A DNA stretch of 64,000 nucleotides from Nocardia jejuensis NBRC 103114 (GCF_001613145.1 NZ_BDBU01000034.1:1-64000), one strand, 5' to 3'. Counted from the first letter of the stretch, positions 49,118 to 57,654 are shown. Notes: generated by a model from the sequence alone, not told the origin. Translations and numbers: made by a program.

Positions 49118-49381
49118 GTGGCCACGGAACTGGACCAAGCCCACAGCGCCGGTATCGTCACCAAGGTTGACACCGCCGAGGTTCCGTCCGCCGCTTGGGG
49201 CTGGAGCGGCGAGTCCCGCCGTACCTTCCGCGCGGCCGGCTGGGTCGTCGTGGTGATCCTGCTGGCGATGACGATCGGCAACCACAAGGGCAAGGTCGAA
49301 GACATCTACCTGGTCGGGTTCGCCGCACTGCTGGCCTTCACGCTGGTGCGCGACTCGTTCCTGCAGCGCAAGCCGCGCTAG
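49118..49381 (+). CDS. DUF2631 small membrane protein
   Basis: The 87-residue protein has a soluble N-terminus (MATELDQAHSAGIVTKVDTA) with WGWSGESRR, followed by two hydrophobic segments (AAGWVVVVILLAMTIGNH and IYLVGFAALLAFTLV) and a basic tail. This is the pattern of actinobacterial DUF2631. GTG 49118 follows AAGGAGCGAAA. It is divergent from dxr, with 128 nt between their starts. A strong terminator lies 21 nt after its stop. The function is unknown. Confidence 0.8.
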   Translation: MATELDQAHSAGIVTKVDTAEVPSAAWGWSGESRRTFRAAGWVVVVILLAMTIGNHKGKVEDIYLVGFAALLAFTLVRDSFLQRKPR

Positions 49382-49402
49382 GAACACCCGCACGACAACC
49401 GG

Positions 49403-49436
49403 ACCGGCCCGGCTCGAATGATCGAGCCGGGCCGGT
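49403..49436 (+). terminator. Terminator of the DUF2631 gene
   Basis: A perfect 15-bp stem (ACCGGCCCGGCTCGA with its complement) and ATGA loop are followed by CTTTTCGG. It is a classical intrinsic terminator on the + strand. Confidence 0.92.
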
Positions 49437-49462
49437 CTTTTCGGTTCGCACCGCACACGGGA

Positions 49463-49497
49463 ATCGGGCCGGGTCGTTTCCGACGACCCGGCCCGAT
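49463..49497 (-). terminator. Terminator of the secreted protein gene at 49515
   Basis: A perfect 15-bp stem (ATCGGGCCGGGTCGT with its complement) and a TTCCG loop lie 17 nt beyond the stop codon of the reverse-strand gene. With the previous hairpin it insulates two convergent genes. Confidence 0.88.
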
Positions 49498-49514
49498 ATC
49501 GCGCTACCGCCCGA

Positions 49515-50171
49515 TTACGCCGGGGCGTTGACGCGGCTGAAGAAGCCGATGCCGACGGCGATCGCGGCCGGAACACCGGTCAGCACGAGACCGGCGGCGG
49601 CGCCCAGCGGGATGCCGATGCCGGCGCCCGCGAGGCAGCCACCGATCCAGCCCGGGAGCAGCACCGGGGTGCCGAGGAACGCGCCCAGCGCGCAGCCGCC
49701 GATGCCGCCGACCAGGGTGCCGACGAGCGTGCCGATGGCGGTGATGATGCCGAACTGCGTCGCGGCCGCGGACACGGCGTCGTCGAAGTTGGTCTGGGAC
49801 TCGCTGGTCACCTCGTGCAGCAGCGGGGCCGGGTGGGCGGCGGCCGGATCCATGTTCGGGGTCAGGGTCGCGGTGTTGCCGTCGATCGCGGCGGCGATCG
49901 GGAAGGCCAGTCCGTCCTTGACGAAGCTCAGTGGGAAGGCGGTGACCAGGCCGCCCTGACCGTCACGCACCTGGAACTGATCACCCTCGGTGGTCAGCGA
50001 GCCGATGTCGGTCTTCAGCACCACCGAGGCGCCTTCGATCTTGCTGTCCCAGTGGATCTCCGACGCGCCTGCGGCCGGAGCCGGAGCCAGGTCCGCGTAG
50101 GACGTACCGGCGGAGACACCGAGCGCGGCGATGACCAAGGCCGAGGTGGCGGCGAACTTCTTGAAACGCAT
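49515..50171 (-). CDS. Secreted or surface protein, paralogue 1 of a tandem pair
   Basis: The 218-residue protein begins with a signal sequence (MRFKKFAATSALVIAALGVS, cleavage near SYA-DL). A beta-rich part follows (EIHWDSKIEGASVVLKTDIG, VTAFPLSFVKDGLAFPIAAA), then a helical segment with QTNFDDAVSAAATQFGIITA and a long Gly/Ala/Val-rich hydrophobic C-terminus with cysteine pairs (IGGCALG, IGGCLAG). The C-terminus could insert into a membrane. It is closely similar to the neighbour at 50439 over its whole length. ATG 50171 is chosen over the upstream frame because it gives the signal peptide. The function is unknown; the pair looks characteristic of Nocardia. Confidence 0.8.
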   Translation of the reverse strand: MRFKKFAATSALVIAALGVSAGTSYADLAPAPAAGASEIHWDSKIEGASVVLKTDIGSLTTEGDQFQVRDGQGGLVTAFPLSFVKDGLAFPIAAAIDGNTATLTPNMDPAAAHPAPLLHEVTSESQTNFDDAVSAAATQFGIITAIGTLVGTLVGGIGGCALGAFLGTPVLLPGWIGGCLAGAGIGIPLGAAAGLVLTGVPAAIAVGIGFFSRVNAPA

Positions 50172-50370
50172 ACTTCTCGTCGCTTTCTGCAGCGGGCGCT
50201 TCCCTGGCTCGGGAGCGAGGTCCTCATCGAGCACCCGTCAATAGAGTCGTTCCTGAATGTTGCCTAAATGTTGCCTAACTGTGGCATGGTCGAGTCATAG
50301 CGCATGATTTCGTTACAGTTCATGTTCAAACGGTCTGATTCGACCGCCAAAAGCAAACTTGCAGCTTCAA

Positions 50371-50416
50371 CGAAGAATCCGCCCCCGGCTCCGGAGAGCT
50401 GGGGGCGGATTCTTCG
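50371..50416 (-). terminator. Terminator of the secreted protein gene at 50439
   Basis: A perfect 16-bp stem (CGAAGAATCCGCCCCC with its complement) encloses a 14-nt loop, 23 nt beyond the reverse-strand stop. It separates the two paralogues into independent units. Confidence 0.9.
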
Positions 50417-50438
50417 GGTGAGTGCGTGCGACAGCCGA

Positions 50439-51179
50439 TTACTGGCCGAAGTTCGGATCGTTGACGCGCTGCACGAAACCGATGCCGACGATGATCGCTG
50501 CCGGGATTCCGGTCAGCACCAGACCCGCGGCGGCACCCAGCGGGATGCCGATACCGGCGCCCGCGAGGCAACCCAGCACCGGGCCCAGGCCCGCGGCTTC
50601 CAGCACCGGGAAGCTCAGGGTCGCGCCGCCGATGACGCCGATCGCGCAACCCGCGACACCGCCCACGATGGTGCCGACCAGGGTGCCGATAGCGGTGATG
50701 ATGCCGAACTGGGTGGCGGCCGCGGAGACGGCGTCATCGAAGTTCGTCTGCTTATCGCTGGTCACCTGGTGCAGCGGCAGGTTCGACGGATGCGCCGCGG
50801 CGCGGTCGGTGCTCGGGGTCAGCACGGCGCGCAGGCCCTCGACGGAGACGTTGATCGGGTACTCGAGATCGTCCAGGGAGTAGGCCAGCGGGAACGCGGT
50901 CACGACATTGCCCGCGTCGTCGCGCACCTGCAGCTGATCGTCCGCTGTGGTGAGCGAACCGGCGTCGGTGTCCAGGACGACGGAGTCGCCTTCGATTCCG
51001 GCTTTCCAGTGGATGGACGGAAGCACCTGTCCGACACCCTGATTGACGCCATCGATGAGAGCGGGCAGAACGGGCACCGGCGCAGGGGCCGGAGCGGGCT
51101 CGGCGTGGACGGTACCGGCAGCGATACCGAGTGCCGCGATAACGAGTGCCGAAGTAGCGGCAGCCTTGCTGAACATCAT
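50439..51179 (-). CDS. Secreted or surface protein, paralogue 2 of a tandem pair
   Basis: The 246-residue protein starts MMFSKAAATSALVIAALGIA with cleavage expected near VHA-EP. A proline/alanine stretch (PAPAPAPVPVLPALIDGVNQ) absent from paralogue 1 follows. Then the shared beta-rich domain (IHWKAGIEGDSVVLDTDAGS), the nearly identical QTNFDDAVSAAATQFGIITAI helix, and the glycine-rich hydrophobic tail GAGIGIPLGAAAGLVLTGIP. Each paralogue has its own terminator and upstream gap. The 294 nt upstream (51180-51473) is AT-richer than average and holds no gene I can support. The function is unknown. Confidence 0.8.
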   Translation of the reverse strand: MMFSKAAATSALVIAALGIAAGTVHAEPAPAPAPVPVLPALIDGVNQGVGQVLPSIHWKAGIEGDSVVLDTDAGSLTTADDQLQVRDDAGNVVTAFPLAYSLDDLEYPINVSVEGLRAVLTPSTDRAAAHPSNLPLHQVTSDKQTNFDDAVSAAATQFGIITAIGTLVGTIVGGVAGCAIGVIGGATLSFPVLEAAGLGPVLGCLAGAGIGIPLGAAAGLVLTGIPAAIIVGIGFVQRVNDPNFGQ

Positions 51180-51473
51180 GGTCCTGACCTTCTTGCGCGC
51201 GGTGGGCCTCCGAAGCGGGAGGTTGGGGCTGTTCTTGCGCCCAGGTCAAGTGTCCAGCAAATCGTTACTGAACAGTAGCTTAGAACCTGTTAAGAGAACG
51301 TTAATGGACGTGATCCACGCAATACCCACCCCAATTACCAAGCTGGTAACCAACTTTCGACCCGCAACAGACCGCAATAGCGGACCGTTAACTGCGTCAC
51401 ATATAGCGAGAAGCTCTGATTTCCGTGACCTGGGCCATAGCGCGACAGCCGTGCGACCGACTCTCGTCCCGGC

Positions 51474-52445
51474 TCAGCGGTGGAAGCGGTCGCGCAATTG
51501 CGGGTCGTTCTCCCACCAGAGGCCCGATGCCACCTCCCGGGAACGCGATTCGTGCGAGGGTGCACCAGCGACCACCGTCTCGGCCGATGCCGTGGCATCG
51601 AGCTCGGCGTCGAGGGCGAATGCCCTGCGCCGTTCGTCCCGGGCGAAAGCGCGCATGACCACCAGGGCGTAGGTGAGTCCGAGCAGATCGCCCAGCAGCC
51701 AGAACACCCCCGCTCCGATCGTCTGATCCATGCGCGTGGACGGTCCCCAGGCGCGGCCCAGCGACCCGTAGTAGTCCGCGGCCACCAGCGGGCCGAGCCA
51801 CAGCACGATGCCGAGCACCCCGTCCGCCAGGGATTCGGCGATGGTGATCAGCAGCGAGATGCCCTGGGTGAAGCGGCGCGGAACCGGGTCCACCTGCAAT
51901 CGCGAGTAGAAGTACAGGAAACCGATGAGCACGAGCAGGATTCGGGTCGCGGCGTCGATCGCGCCGTGCCTCAGGACCGCCTCGTACCAGGGCGTGAGGA
52001 ACAGCAGCCAGGGCACGGCGAGGATGAGCAGGGACGGAACCGCGGGATAGGTGAGCAGGCGCGCGGGGCGGCTGGAGAGCGCCGTGTCCAGGCGGGCGCG
52101 GCCGGCAGATCCGAGGGCCGCGCGCAACACGGTCAGCGGCATGCCCGCCGCAAGGGCGAACGGCACGAGATACAGCAGCAGCAGAGTCTGCAGTGCCCGG
52201 ACCCAGAACAGGGTGTCGGAATAGACCCCGAGCACGCCGACCCCGGTGAGCAGCCAGACGCCCAGTCCGCCGAGGCCGAAACAGACTGCCCTGCCCCGCG
52301 AAAGCGACGCACCCCGGCGGCGGGCGATCCGCCGACAGCCCGCGTACGCGGCCAGCGCCATGACGGTGATCACTATCGACGCCGTGTCCCACCGCCAGGC
52401 CGCGACCACACCGGACAGTTGCAAAGGGGTCTCGACCTCGGGCAC
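51474..52445 (-). CDS. CtaG/caa3-type cytochrome c oxidase assembly membrane protein
   Basis: The 323-residue polytopic protein has about eight hydrophobic segments (SIVITVMALAAYAGCRRIA, VWLLTGVGVLGVYSDTLFWV, LLLLYLVPFALAAGMPL, ILAVPWLLFLTPWYEA). This matches the PF09678 group annotated as cytochrome c oxidase assembly factors in actinobacteria. A copper-delivery role is assumed for the family, not shown. ATG 52445 begins MPEVETPLQLSG. The long hydrophilic tail after RDERRRAFALDAELDATA is loosely conserved in general. It lies 69 nt after the 57-residue gene at 52515 on the same strand. Confidence 0.82.
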   Translation of the reverse strand: MPEVETPLQLSGVVAAWRWDTASIVITVMALAAYAGCRRIARRRGASLSRGRAVCFGLGGLGVWLLTGVGVLGVYSDTLFWVRALQTLLLLYLVPFALAAGMPLTVLRAALGSAGRARLDTALSSRPARLLTYPAVPSLLILAVPWLLFLTPWYEAVLRHGAIDAATRILLVLIGFLYFYSRLQVDPVPRRFTQGISLLITIAESLADGVLGIVLWLGPLVAADYYGSLGRAWGPSTRMDQTIGAGVFWLLGDLLGLTYALVVMRAFARDERRRAFALDAELDATASAETVVAGAPSHESRSREVASGLWWENDPQLRDRFHR

Positions 52446-52514
52446 GCGGACCAGTATGCGCGCGCTTGCTGTGAGTCCCGCCGGACCGGAACCGGCCCGG
52501 CCGGGTGTGCGAAG

Positions 52515-52688
52515 TTACTCGGCGGCGGGCTCGTCCGGCGCGGGCTGCTTCGGGGCCTGGGGACGCACGCGGATCACGCCGCTGTCGAGGTCGAGTTCGA
52601 CGCGGGGACGGTGCGACTGGCCGTCGCTGTCCTCGCCGCTCTCGTCTTGCAGTTTCTGTCCGGGGAAAAGCTCACCGATGACGCCCAT
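52515..52688 (-). CDS. 57-residue protein, DUF6191-like
   Basis: The frame reads MGVIGELFPGQKLQDESGED and ends PKQPAPDEPAAE. The MG-x-x-x-ELFxPG opening recalls small actinobacterial proteins of the DUF6191 type. It is acidic in the middle, proline-rich at the end and has no membrane segment. The ribosome site is weak. It lies between the PucR regulator and the CtaG-like gene, same strand, 63 nt after the regulator. The function is unknown. Confidence 0.55.
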   Translation of the reverse strand: MGVIGELFPGQKLQDESGEDSDGQSHRPRVELDLDSGVIRVRPQAPKQPAPDEPAAE

Positions 52689-52751
52689 GAGTTCACGATA
52701 ACCGCCGCGCCGGTCGTGCGCCGTGACGCGCGGGCACCCGGTGCCCGGCGC

Positions 52752-53921
52752 TCATCGATCGTCCCGGGCCGTTCCCTTCGCGGCCTCGGCACGGCGGCGC
52801 TGGATCGCCCACCAGACCCGCACGGCGATGTGCGGCGCACGCAGGTCGGCGCCGGTGAGTTCCGCGAAACGGGTGAGCCGATAGCGGACCGTATTCGGAT
52901 GCACGACAAGGTGTTCGGCGGTGGCCTCGATCCGCATGCCGGTGTCGAGATAGCGTTCGACGGTATCGATGACGACCCGGGCGGACTCCCCCGATCCGAG
53001 CGGGTCCAGGTATCGGCGGGTCAGTTCCGCGCCCAGATCCGGGTCGACGGCCACCGCCGGAAGCACGCCAAGGCGATCCAGATCCGCGACGCCGGTCAGG
53101 CCGAACAGGTGTGCCGTGGCGAGCATCCGCCCGGCCAGGCGAAACGAACGCGGCAGCGCTTCCAGTCCGGCAGCGGGACCTACCGCCAAAACGCCCTCCA
53201 GACCGGGCCGCGGAAACGCGGAGACGAACGCGGCGAGATCGCCGTCGATCGTGGCCGAGAGCCCGCGCACCCGCCCCACGCCCAGCAGTCGGCGGATCTC
53301 GGCCGCGGCGCTCTCGTCCTGCGCGCGAGCGCGCACGGCCAGGTACTCGGCATCGGGATCGAGCCCGTAATGCTGCGCCCGCCTTCCGATCTCGGCCGGA
53401 CCGAGCGTGCCCAGCAGCAATCCGCGCGCGAAATCGGCGCGCATCTGCTGGTCGTGCAGGGCCATATCGATCTCGACGTCCCGGTGTCCGCCGGAGTAGG
53501 CCATGGTGGCCTGATCCACGACGTCGAGCAGTTCGTGGGTGATCTCGAGCAGCGTGCGGTCCGAGATGCGCGCCGCGCGGGCGACGGTTGTGAGTTCGGA
53601 CAGTGTTTCACGGACCGCGATCCGCCAGCCACTCTGCACATCCGAGAGCGAAACACCTTGGCGGGCACGGGTTTCCCCATATTCACGCAGCGCGCGCACG
53701 TCTTCGGGGCTCATCGCGCCGACACTGAGCGCGGCGAGCAAGCGGCTCACCAGATTCTCGGTGGGTCCGGTCAGGGTCGCGAGCGGGAGGGTGGCGTAGA
53801 CCGGGATCTCCGCCTGGGCGCGGGTCACGATCCTCTCCGTCACCTGCCGACTTCGGTTCTGCGCACGGTCGATCAACCGCCGCGTTGCCGCTGATTTGGC
53901 CGGATCCGGGGAAGTGCTCAT
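52752..53921 (-). CDS. PucR/CdaR-family transcriptional regulator
   Basis: The 389-residue protein has an N-terminal helical RsbRD-like region (LSRLLAALSVGAMSPEDVRA-type), a GGDEF-like middle domain and the PucR C-terminal helix-turn-helix (DTVERYLDTGMRIEATAEHL, then VHPNTVRYRLTRFAELTGAD). It is divergent from the acyl-CoA synthetase gene, with 142 nt between starts, so it is a good candidate regulator of that gene. The ligand is unknown. Confidence 0.9.
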   Translation of the reverse strand: MSTSPDPAKSAATRRLIDRAQNRSRQVTERIVTRAQAEIPVYATLPLATLTGPTENLVSRLLAALSVGAMSPEDVRALREYGETRARQGVSLSDVQSGWRIAVRETLSELTTVARAARISDRTLLEITHELLDVVDQATMAYSGGHRDVEIDMALHDQQMRADFARGLLLGTLGPAEIGRRAQHYGLDPDAEYLAVRARAQDESAAAEIRRLLGVGRVRGLSATIDGDLAAFVSAFPRPGLEGVLAVGPAAGLEALPRSFRLAGRMLATAHLFGLTGVADLDRLGVLPAVAVDPDLGAELTRRYLDPLGSGESARVVIDTVERYLDTGMRIEATAEHLVVHPNTVRYRLTRFAELTGADLRAPHIAVRVWWAIQRRRAEAAKGTARDDR

Positions 53922-54063
53922 CTCCCCCGCAGCCTACGTCCGGAGTTTGGAGAAACCAACAAGTATTGCCGGTCATAGTTCGACCCGATCTCCATGGCCC
54001 ACGTCACACTCCCCCGGCGATACTCGGGGTTCGACCATCGGCGTCCGACGAAGGATCCACCCC

Positions 54064-55608
54064 ATGTACCTCACCCAGGGCCTGCACCGGGCCGCGCAGC
54101 AGCACCCCGACGGCATCATGACGATCTGCGGAGACCGCGTCCGCACCAACCGGGAGGTGCGCGAGCGGGTCGCCCGATTGGCCGGGGCCCTGCGCGAGGT
54201 CGGGGTCGGGGACGGGGATCGGGTCGCGATCCTGTCGCTCAATTCCGACCGCTACCACGAATATCTGCTGGCGGTGCCGTGGGCGAACGCGGTACTCAAC
54301 CCGGTCAATATCCGGTGGAGTCCGGCCGAAATCGGTTATTCGCTGCGGGATTCGGGCACCGAGGTGCTGCTGGTGGACGATGCGTTCGCCGCCATGCTGC
54401 CCGCGATCCGCGAGCACCACGCGGGGTTACGGACCGTAATCCATTGCGGGGACGGCGCATTGCCCGAGGGGGCGCTCGGCTACGAGAACCTCGTCGCCGC
54501 GGCCGAGCCGATCGAGGACGCGCGTCGCGGCGGTGAGGACCTGGCGGGGGTGTTCTACACCGGCGGCACCACCGGCTTCCCCAAGGGCGTCATGCTGAGC
54601 CACCTCAACCTGGGCACCTCGGCGATGGGCGGCGTCGCGTCCGGGTTCCTGTTCCAGCCGGGCGGCACCTTCCTGCACTGTGCGCCGATGTTCCATCTCG
54701 CCGATTTCGCGGGCTGGTACGGGCAGCTGCTGATCGGCGGGACGCACGTGATGATTCCGGCATTCGACCCGGTGGCGACGCTGACCGCGATCCAGCGGCA
54801 CCGCGTGAACTCCACCCTGCTGGTGCCGGTGATGATCCAGATGCTGGTCGATCATCCCGCGGTGGCGGATTTCGATCTCTCCAGCATCGAGGCCGTGATG
54901 TACGGCGCCTCACCGATTTCCGAGGCCGTGCTCGCACGAGCGATGAAGGTCTTCCCGGCCGCCGGATTCACCCAGGCGTACGGCATGACCGAGCTCGCGC
55001 CCATCGCGACCATGCTCGGCCCCGAGGACCACCGCGCCGGACGGTTGCGCTCGGCCGGAAAAGCTGTGTCGCACAGCGAGGTTCGAATCGTCGACACGGA
55101 CGGGACGGAGGTCGCGCGCGGGACGGTCGGCGAGATCACGGTGCGCGGCGGTCACGTCATGCTCGGCTATTGGAATCGGCCGCAGGACACCGCCGAGGCC
55201 GTGCGCGACGGCTGGATGCACACGGGCGACGGCGGATTCATGGACGAGCAGGGCTACGTCTACATCGTGGACCGGCTCAAGGACATGATCGTGAGCGGCG
55301 GGGAGAACGTCTACTCCGCCGAGGTCGAGAACGCGGTCGCCGGACATCCGGCGGTGGCCGCGTGCGCGGTGATCGGTGTGCCGGACGAGGAATGGGGCGA
55401 ACGCGTGCACGCCGTGGTCATCTGCGCGCCGGGCGCCACGCTCACGATCGAGGAACTTCGCGAACACGCCAAGACCCTGATCGCCGGCTACAAGGCCCCG
55501 CGCTCGCTCGAGATCGTGGACGCCCTACCGGTTTCCGGCACCGGCAAGATCCTCAAGCGGGACCTGCGCGACCAGTACTGGAATTCCACCGGGCGACAGG
55601 TGAACTGA
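54064..55608 (+). CDS. Acyl-CoA synthetase (AMP-forming, FadD-like)
   Basis: The 514-residue ANL-superfamily enzyme activates a carboxylate to an acyl-AMP and transfers it to CoA. The P-loop reads VFYTGGTTGFPKGVMLSH, A5 is AYGMTELAP, the hinge is VDRLKDMIVSGGENVYSAEVE and the C-terminal lysine lies in VSGTGKILKRDLRD. The substrate may be a medium or long chain fatty acid; the pocket does not decide it. The frame is open from 53896, but ATG 54064 gives the normal start (MYLTQGLHRAAQQHPDG). It is divergent from the PucR regulator. Confidence 0.93.
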   Translation: MYLTQGLHRAAQQHPDGIMTICGDRVRTNREVRERVARLAGALREVGVGDGDRVAILSLNSDRYHEYLLAVPWANAVLNPVNIRWSPAEIGYSLRDSGTEVLLVDDAFAAMLPAIREHHAGLRTVIHCGDGALPEGALGYENLVAAAEPIEDARRGGEDLAGVFYTGGTTGFPKGVMLSHLNLGTSAMGGVASGFLFQPGGTFLHCAPMFHLADFAGWYGQLLIGGTHVMIPAFDPVATLTAIQRHRVNSTLLVPVMIQMLVDHPAVADFDLSSIEAVMYGASPISEAVLARAMKVFPAAGFTQAYGMTELAPIATMLGPEDHRAGRLRSAGKAVSHSEVRIVDTDGTEVARGTVGEITVRGGHVMLGYWNRPQDTAEAVRDGWMHTGDGGFMDEQGYVYIVDRLKDMIVSGGENVYSAEVENAVAGHPAVAACAVIGVPDEEWGERVHAVVICAPGATLTIEELREHAKTLIAGYKAPRSLEIVDALPVSGTGKILKRDLRDQYWNSTGRQVN

Positions 55609-55716
55609 GCGCTCACCCGGAATATCCCGCGGCGCAATCACCCTCACCGCTCCGACTGACTCGCACGCCGCGTGCAGCTCGCTCTGCTTGCCGAGTTCGG
55701 CGACTTCAGCTGCGCC

Positions 55717-55837
55717 GCGCGCGGCTCAGTCACCCCTGCCGCGTGCGGCTCAGTCACCCTTGCCGCGTGCGGCTCGATCAGCCACGCGCGTGCGGCTCGA
55801 TCACTCACGCCGCGTGCGGCTCTCATTCCCCCTTGCC
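55717..55837. repeat. Degenerate 24-bp tandem repeat at the 3' end of tetR
   Basis: Five units with the core GCGTGCGGCTC are spaced 21 to 26 nt; the first two, at 55717 and 55741, differ at two positions. The last runs into the tetR stop codon at 55823. TTGCCGAGTTCGGCGAC, the end of tetR, recurs at about 55688, so the whole block looks like a duplication of the gene's tail. Confidence 0.75.
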
Positions 55838-56401
55838 GAGTTCGGCGACCAGCGCCCCGGTCAGCAGTTGCCGTGCCCGGACCAGGGTGATCGAGCCGCT
55901 GTGCCAGCGTTCGCTGAGCCCTTCGACCAGCGCGGTGAGGCGTTCGGCGGCATCGGCCGGTGCGACGTCCGCACCGACGCTGCCCGCGGATTGTCCTTCG
56001 CGGATGAGGGTTTCGACGTCGGCGACCCAGGCGCGGGTGGTGACGTCGATCGGTTCGCGCAGGTCGTGCGTGAACACGGCGCTGGCGCGCAGCTCACCCC
56101 ACGCGATGCTGTTGCCGCGCACCTCGTCGGTGTCCTGCAGTTCGAGCAGCAGTATCTGTTCGAGCTGGGTGCGGGCGTCGGCATCGGTGAAGGCGTGGTC
56201 GGTGTAGCGCAGGGCCCGATTGTTGATGTGCGCCAGGGCGGCGTGCAGCACGCCGGAGCGATCCTTGAAGTGGTAGTAGATGAGAGCGGTGGACACCCCG
56301 GCCTCGGCGGCGAGCTTCTCCACGCGTAGCCCCCGGACTCCGTCCTGGGCGATGACGCGCACTGCGGCTTCCAGTATCTGGGTCTGACGATCTGACGACA
56401 C
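55823..56401 (-). CDS. TetR-family regulator of the agmatine deiminase operon
   Basis: The 192-residue protein has the TetR DNA-binding domain (QILEAAVRVIAQDGVRGLRV, then AAEAGVSTALIYYHFKDRSG) and a ligand domain with LINAVSRE-type helices not clearly assignable. It lies 22 nt downstream of the agmatine deiminase gene and is cotranscribed, so it should autoregulate through the palindrome at 57586-57607. The ligand is presumably an amine or guanidine compound, by context only. Confidence 0.9.
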   Translation of the reverse strand: MSSDRQTQILEAAVRVIAQDGVRGLRVEKLAAEAGVSTALIYYHFKDRSGVLHAALAHINNRALRYTDHAFTDADARTQLEQILLLELQDTDEVRGNSIAWGELRASAVFTHDLREPIDVTTRAWVADVETLIREGQSAGSVGADVAPADAAERLTALVEGLSERWHSGSITLVRARQLLTGALVAELGKGE

Positions 56402-56423
56402 GAAACCTCACTCTATGGGGGTT

Positions 56424-57542
56424 CTAGCCGGCGGGCTGCTGCTGGGTGGTGCAGTGGATGCCGCCACCGCCCGCGGCGATGCCGTCGATGTCGATCTGCA
56501 CGATCTCCCGGCCCGGGAATAGGCGCGCGAGGGTGTCGTGAGTGGCGGAATCGGTATCGGCGTCACCGAATTCGGGGGCGATGACCGCACCGTTGCAGAC
56601 GTAGAAGTTGATGTAGCCGGCCGCGAAATCGTCGTCGGCGAACTTCTCACGGACCGTGGACGGACCCTCGAGCACCTCGACACGCAGCGGACGCCCCTGG
56701 ACGTCGGTGGCCGCGCGCAGGATGTCCAGGTGACGGCGGGTGACGTCGTAGTCGAAGGAGCTCTCGTCGTTGTCGAGTCCGGCGACCACCACGCCGGGGG
56801 CGGCGAAGCGCGCGTAGAAGTCGGTGTGGCCGTCGGTGATGTCCTCACCGGCGATGCCCGGTAGCCAGATCACCTTCCGGATGCCGAGCAGGTATTCCAG
56901 TTCCGCCTCGACATCGGGCTTCTTCCAGCCCGGATTGCGATTGTTGTTGAGCACGCAGCTCTCGGTGATGATCGCGGTGCCCTCGCCGTCGACCTCGATG
57001 CCGCCGCCCTCGAGCACGAGGTCGGTGCGCAGGGTCTCCACGCCCGCGCGGCCGGTGACGAAGGAGGCCACCTTCGCATCGCGGCGGTGCTCCTGCTTGT
57101 CGCCCCAGCCGTTGAAGTTGAAGTCGACCCCGGCCATCGCGCCGTTGCCCGTCACGAAGACCGGTCCGGTGTCGCGCATCCAGAGGTCGTCGATGTCGGT
57201 GACGACGAGTTCCACTGCGGGACCGACCATTGCGCGTGCCATATCGAGTTCGCCGGGACGCACGAGCATCGAGACCGGTTCGAAGCGGGCGATGGTGTTG
57301 GCGATGAGCGCCAGGTTGGCGCGCACCTCGGGCAGTAGCTTCGCGCCCCAGATGCGCTCGCTCGCGGCGAAGGCCATCCAGGTGCGCGCGTGCGGTCGAC
57401 CCTCGTCCGGCATCAGCCAGGTGCGACCGTCGTGGCCGCTCTCGCCGGGCCTCTCGAAGGGGGATGTTTCCTCGTCGCATGCGGCCAGCAGCAAGCCGCC
57501 GACCGCGCTGAGACCTGCCTGTATGAATCCACGACGTCGCAT
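56424..57542 (-). CDS. Agmatine deiminase family protein with Tat-lipoprotein signal
   Basis: The 372-residue enzyme belongs to the agmatine/peptidyl-arginine deiminase superfamily, which hydrolyses guanidino groups to ureido groups and ammonia. WMRDTGPVFV and VDFNFNGWGDKQ line the active site, LVLEGGGIEVDGEGT follows, GHTDFYARF carries the histidine and GGGIHCTTQQQPAG the nucleophilic cysteine. Unusually it begins MRRRGFIQAGLSAVGGLLLAAC, a twin-arginine signal with a lipobox Cys, so it should be exported folded and anchored outside the membrane. Most AguA enzymes are cytosolic. ATG 57542 follows AAAAGGAG. The operator palindrome is 44 nt upstream. Confidence 0.9.
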   Translation of the reverse strand: MRRRGFIQAGLSAVGGLLLAACDEETSPFERPGESGHDGRTWLMPDEGRPHARTWMAFAASERIWGAKLLPEVRANLALIANTIARFEPVSMLVRPGELDMARAMVGPAVELVVTDIDDLWMRDTGPVFVTGNGAMAGVDFNFNGWGDKQEHRRDAKVASFVTGRAGVETLRTDLVLEGGGIEVDGEGTAIITESCVLNNNRNPGWKKPDVEAELEYLLGIRKVIWLPGIAGEDITDGHTDFYARFAAPGVVVAGLDNDESSFDYDVTRRHLDILRAATDVQGRPLRVEVLEGPSTVREKFADDDFAAGYINFYVCNGAVIAPEFGDADTDSATHDTLARLFPGREIVQIDIDGIAAGGGGIHCTTQQQPAG

Positions 57543-57577
57543 CGCGCGGCTCCTTTTCTCTGAGTGTTGTCCCCCGA

Positions 57578-57606
57578 ACCATATCCTTGACTGAAATTTC
57601 AGTCAA
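57578..57606 (-). promoter_or_regulatory. Promoter of the agmatine deiminase-tetR operon
   Basis: On the reverse strand TTGACT (57606-57601) and TATGGT (57583-57578) are 17 nt apart, an almost ideal -35/-10 pair. The -10 ends 35 nt from the start codon. The palindrome at 57586-57607 covers the -35 box and nearly all of the spacer. Confidence 0.7.
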
Positions 57607-57607
57607 G
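57586..57607. promoter_or_regulatory. Perfect 22-bp palindromic operator (TetR candidate)
   Basis: The half-site CTTGACTGAAA is followed directly by its exact complement, with the centre between 57596 and 57597. It overlies the promoter of the agmatine deiminase-tetR operon, as expected for autorepression. The far side faces the end of ltrA at 57655. Confidence 0.8.
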
Positions 57608-57654
57608 AATGGAGAGCCGGACGCGCCGGAACGAATTCCGTACGCGGGGGCTGG

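Noticed and set aside
55644..55826. 60-residue reverse-strand ORF in the repeat (HAARVTEPHAA type)
   Set aside because: It is only the translation of the degenerate repeat; no ribosome site and no continuation are seen.
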